Positions 62,252-64,000 of a stretch of DNA of 64,000 bases are shown here, piece after piece. The notes under the pieces are model-generated. The model was not told the origin of the DNA and ran no database searches. It was given only the letters and a program-made list of their open reading frames with translations. Each line of letters begins with the position of its first letter. Positions within the stretch are counted from its first letter, which is position 1. Origin of the DNA: Clostridia bacterium (GTDB lineage Bacteria > Bacillota > Clostridia > Christensenellales > Aristaeellaceae); NCBI GenBank assembly GCA_017397895.1, contig JAFQHP010000017.1:1-64000 (forward strand). The letters are read 5' to 3'. The translations under genes were made by a program, and so were the position numbers.

Positions 62252-63766
62252 TTGAATGATGTGTTGCAAAATCTCGCCAAGGACCTGGGGAATTTCCTGG
62301 TGTACCTGGCCACCGGCATGGTGTTTGTGATTGGCCTGGTCAAGTGTATTTTGCCCGTCAGCCGGGCCGGTAGAAGGCTGCGCAAGGGGATTCGCAAGCT
62401 GGAGGTGGGTGCCGGGGCGGTGCCTCCCGTATGGCAGGATACCCTGTTTCTTGGCAAGGCCATGCAGGGCACCTGGCGGCGCTTCCTGGTGAATGCGGAG
62501 CAGCTGGATGCCCGGGGCATCAACTGCAACGTGGAAGACTATGTGAACGACGATACCGTTATCTATTCCGTGGGTCATGCCCAGCTGGCGGATGCCGTGC
62601 CGGGGCTGCTGACCAGCCTGGGTATTCTGGGCACCTTCATCGGCCTGATGCAGGGCCTGGGTGGGCTGGACGTCAGCGACGCTGCCAAAACCATGGAGAG
62701 CATTCCCCAGATGATTGGCGGCATGACCTATGCCTTCACCACCTCCATTGCCGGTATTGCCTGCAGTCTGATTTTCAGCGTGCTCAACCGCATGGCCCAT
62801 GGCAGCGCCACCCGGGCCATTGACGATTTTAACGATGCCTTTGCCGATATTGTGATGCAAAAGCCCCTGGAAACCCATGTGCAGATGATCCTGCAGCAGG
62901 AAGACCGCACGGCCCTCATCCGCCACATCAGCGGCGATATGGCCAACCGGGTCAGCGAAGGGATTGTAAGCAGCGTGGAGCGCACCCTGACCCCTGTGGC
63001 CCAGCAGATGAACCAGTTCATCATGGGGCAGACCCAGGCCCAGCTGGACGGCGTGAACGGCATTGTGGAAAGCTTCATCCAGCAGATGAACCGCTCCCTC
63101 AACGGCCAGTTCCTGCAGCTGGGGAAGACCCTTTCCTCCATCAACCAGGCCCAGAGCGTTTCCTACGATACCGTCAATACCACCATGGCTGCAGCGGATG
63201 AAATTATGAAAAGCCTGCAGCAGGTGCAGAATGTGACACGGCAGATTATGACCCGCTTTGACGAATATGTGCAGAGCATGGATGCAAATAAGGAAAGCAA
63301 CGAGCATTTCCTGCGCCACGGAAACGAGGTGCTTTCCGGTGTGCTGGCTGCCACCAATGAACAGGCGGATATGCTGGAAAATATCCGCGCTAGCCAGAAG
63401 AACCTGCAGCAGAGCCTCAGGGACTATGCCCAGTGGAGCAGCCAGGTAACCGTGGCGGTGAACGATAATACCCAGCAGACCATCCAGCTTTCATCCTCTG
63501 TCTCCAAGGAAATGAACGAAAGCGCCAGAAAGCTTTCGGACAATTATGCTTCCTTTGTGGATACCATTACCGGCGGCTTTGCCGCTGCCATGGGCCGCTT
63601 TGAAGAAAATGTGAACAGCGTGCTTGGTGCCATGCATGAAAAGATGGCCCAGATGCAAAAACTATCTATGCAGCAGGAAACGGAAGGCTGCGCTGCTGCC
63701 ATGTCTCAACTCCAGGTGGCCATCCGGGAAATGACGGACGCCCTGAAGACCATGGAGGGCAAATAA
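62252..63766 (+). CDS. MotA/TolQ/ExbB-family proton channel with long helical tail (ZorA-like)
   Basis: A 504-residue membrane protein. Three transmembrane segments (about 14-34, 117-136, 160-178) carry the family signature GLLTSLGILGTFIGLMQGL and MTYAFTTSIAGIACSLIFSVL. Beyond residue 190 are some 310 residues of predicted helix rich in Gln, Asn and Ala, a long cytoplasmic coiled-coil tail as in ZorA of Zorya anti-phage systems. The start is TTG 62252, behind TTGAGGGGAG. It is followed by a MotB-like gene, so the two form a stator. Housekeeping stators of similar shape exist, so defence is unproven. Confidence 0.85.
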   Translation: MNDVLQNLAKDLGNFLVYLATGMVFVIGLVKCILPVSRAGRRLRKGIRKLEVGAGAVPPVWQDTLFLGKAMQGTWRRFLVNAEQLDARGINCNVEDYVNDDTVIYSVGHAQLADAVPGLLTSLGILGTFIGLMQGLGGLDVSDAAKTMESIPQMIGGMTYAFTTSIAGIACSLIFSVLNRMAHGSATRAIDDFNDAFADIVMQKPLETHVQMILQQEDRTALIRHISGDMANRVSEGIVSSVERTLTPVAQQMNQFIMGQTQAQLDGVNGIVESFIQQMNRSLNGQFLQLGKTLSSINQAQSVSYDTVNTTMAAADEIMKSLQQVQNVTRQIMTRFDEYVQSMDANKESNEHFLRHGNEVLSGVLAATNEQADMLENIRASQKNLQQSLRDYAQWSSQVTVAVNDNTQQTIQLSSSVSKEMNESARKLSDNYASFVDTITGGFAAAMGRFEENVNSVLGAMHEKMAQMQKLSMQQETEGCAAAMSQLQVAIREMTDALKTMEGK

Positions 63767-63767
63767 A

Positions 63768-64000
63768 ATGACCGGAAGAAACAGAGGAAGACGGCGTTCC
63801 TCCGGCGGAGATCAGGGCGCGCACTGGATATCCTATTCGGATATGATGGCGTCTTTGCTGATTGTGTTTGTGCTGGCTGTGGTGTACAGCGTGTATCAGT
63901 ATTATCAGATGCTGGATATTAAAACAAAGCAGCTGAATGAACAGCAGGCGGAACTGGATAAGGCGGTTATTGCCCTGGTGCAGCGGGAAGAAGAGGTGGA
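63768..64000 (+). CDS. MotB/OmpA-type stator partner (ZorB-like), cut by window edge
   Basis: The first 77 codons of a protein that continues past the window. A basic N-terminus (TGRNRGRRRSSGG) is followed by one membrane segment (about 26-46) led by the conserved proton-relay Asp25 in ISYSDMMASLL, then a charged helix (QLNEQQAELDKAVIAL). This is the plan of MotB, ExbD and ZorB. The expected OmpA-like peptidoglycan-binding domain would lie beyond the edge. GGAGGG inside the end of the channel gene serves ATG 63768; the genes are adjacent with a 1-bp gap. Confidence 0.87.
   Translation, partial: MTGRNRGRRRSSGGDQGAHWISYSDMMASLLIVFVLAVVYSVYQYYQMLDIKTKQLNEQQAELDKAVIALVQREEEV

Noticed and set aside
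62252..64000. Firm call of a Zorya defence system
   Set aside because: Only the two stator genes are visible; the effector genes that define the system would lie beyond the window.

Overview
The window looks like chromosome from an anaerobic, spore-forming member of the Clostridia. Spore genes are present (gpr, spoIIP, a spoIVFA-spoIVFB pair), ribonucleotide reduction is of the oxygen-sensitive NrdD type, ribosomal-protein leaders are of Firmicutes type, and Shine-Dalgarno sites are strong. The DNA is moderately GC-rich except for one AT-rich island at about 52.2-53.5 kb. Several genes for plant-polysaccharide breakdown fit a gut or rumen habitat. That is inference; I do not name a genus.

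Layout. 0-1.3 kb: rplJ-rplL with a long leader and an attenuator. 1.3-9.1 kb: HIT protein, panE-gtrA, a Crp/Fnr regulator divergent from an iron-sulfur protein, an ECF transporter S component, a four-gene operon of two DUF4342-type membrane proteins plus a two-component system, and rplS. 9.2-18.6 kb: a GH2 glycosidase, purC, an ECF-type sigma factor with a membrane partner, gpr-spoIIP, murI, a secreted protein, and an SDR with an HD hydrolase. 18.7-27.1 kb: tRNA-Arg(ACG), nrdD, yhbY-obgE, a WG-repeat protein, a D,D-carboxypeptidase and malic enzyme. 27.2-31.6 kb: GH29, GH5 and GH51 enzymes. 31.6-44.4 kb: spoIVFAB, rnhA, a Ca2+-type P-ATPase, a phosphodiester glycosidase fusion, and an operon of metallophosphoesterase, ppk1, a membrane protein and an MFS permease. 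44.5-51 kb: radA, a six-repeat peptidoglycan-binding protein, a SpoIID/LytB lipoprotein and an EF-G-2-like GTPase. 51.2-53.6 kb: rplM-rpsI, followed by the scar of an integrative element inserted at the 3' end of rpsI. 53.7-64 kb: accessory genes, namely a decayed Cys-rich repeat protein, a methyltransferase/RNA ligase/HD-polynucleotide kinase cassette, a GH74-like enzyme, a second SDR and methyltransferase, an XRE regulator, and the start of a ZorA/ZorB-like proton-channel operon cut by the window edge.

The most interesting points are: (1) the end-healing and sealing cassette at 54.4-57.2 kb; (2) the rpsI attachment-site scar with a synonymous copy of the rpsI 3' end and a truncated tyrosine integrase; (3) the long-tailed MotA/ExbB-like channel with its MotB-like partner at the right edge; (4) a palindrome exactly centred at -41.5 of the iron-sulfur gene promoter, next to a Crp/Fnr gene; (5) a terminator-like hairpin that buries the ribosome-binding site of the SpoIID-like gene. 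Five genes appear to start at TTG behind good Shine-Dalgarno sites, and the edge channel gene probably makes a sixth. All functional calls rest on reading the sequence and on family knowledge; no database search was run.
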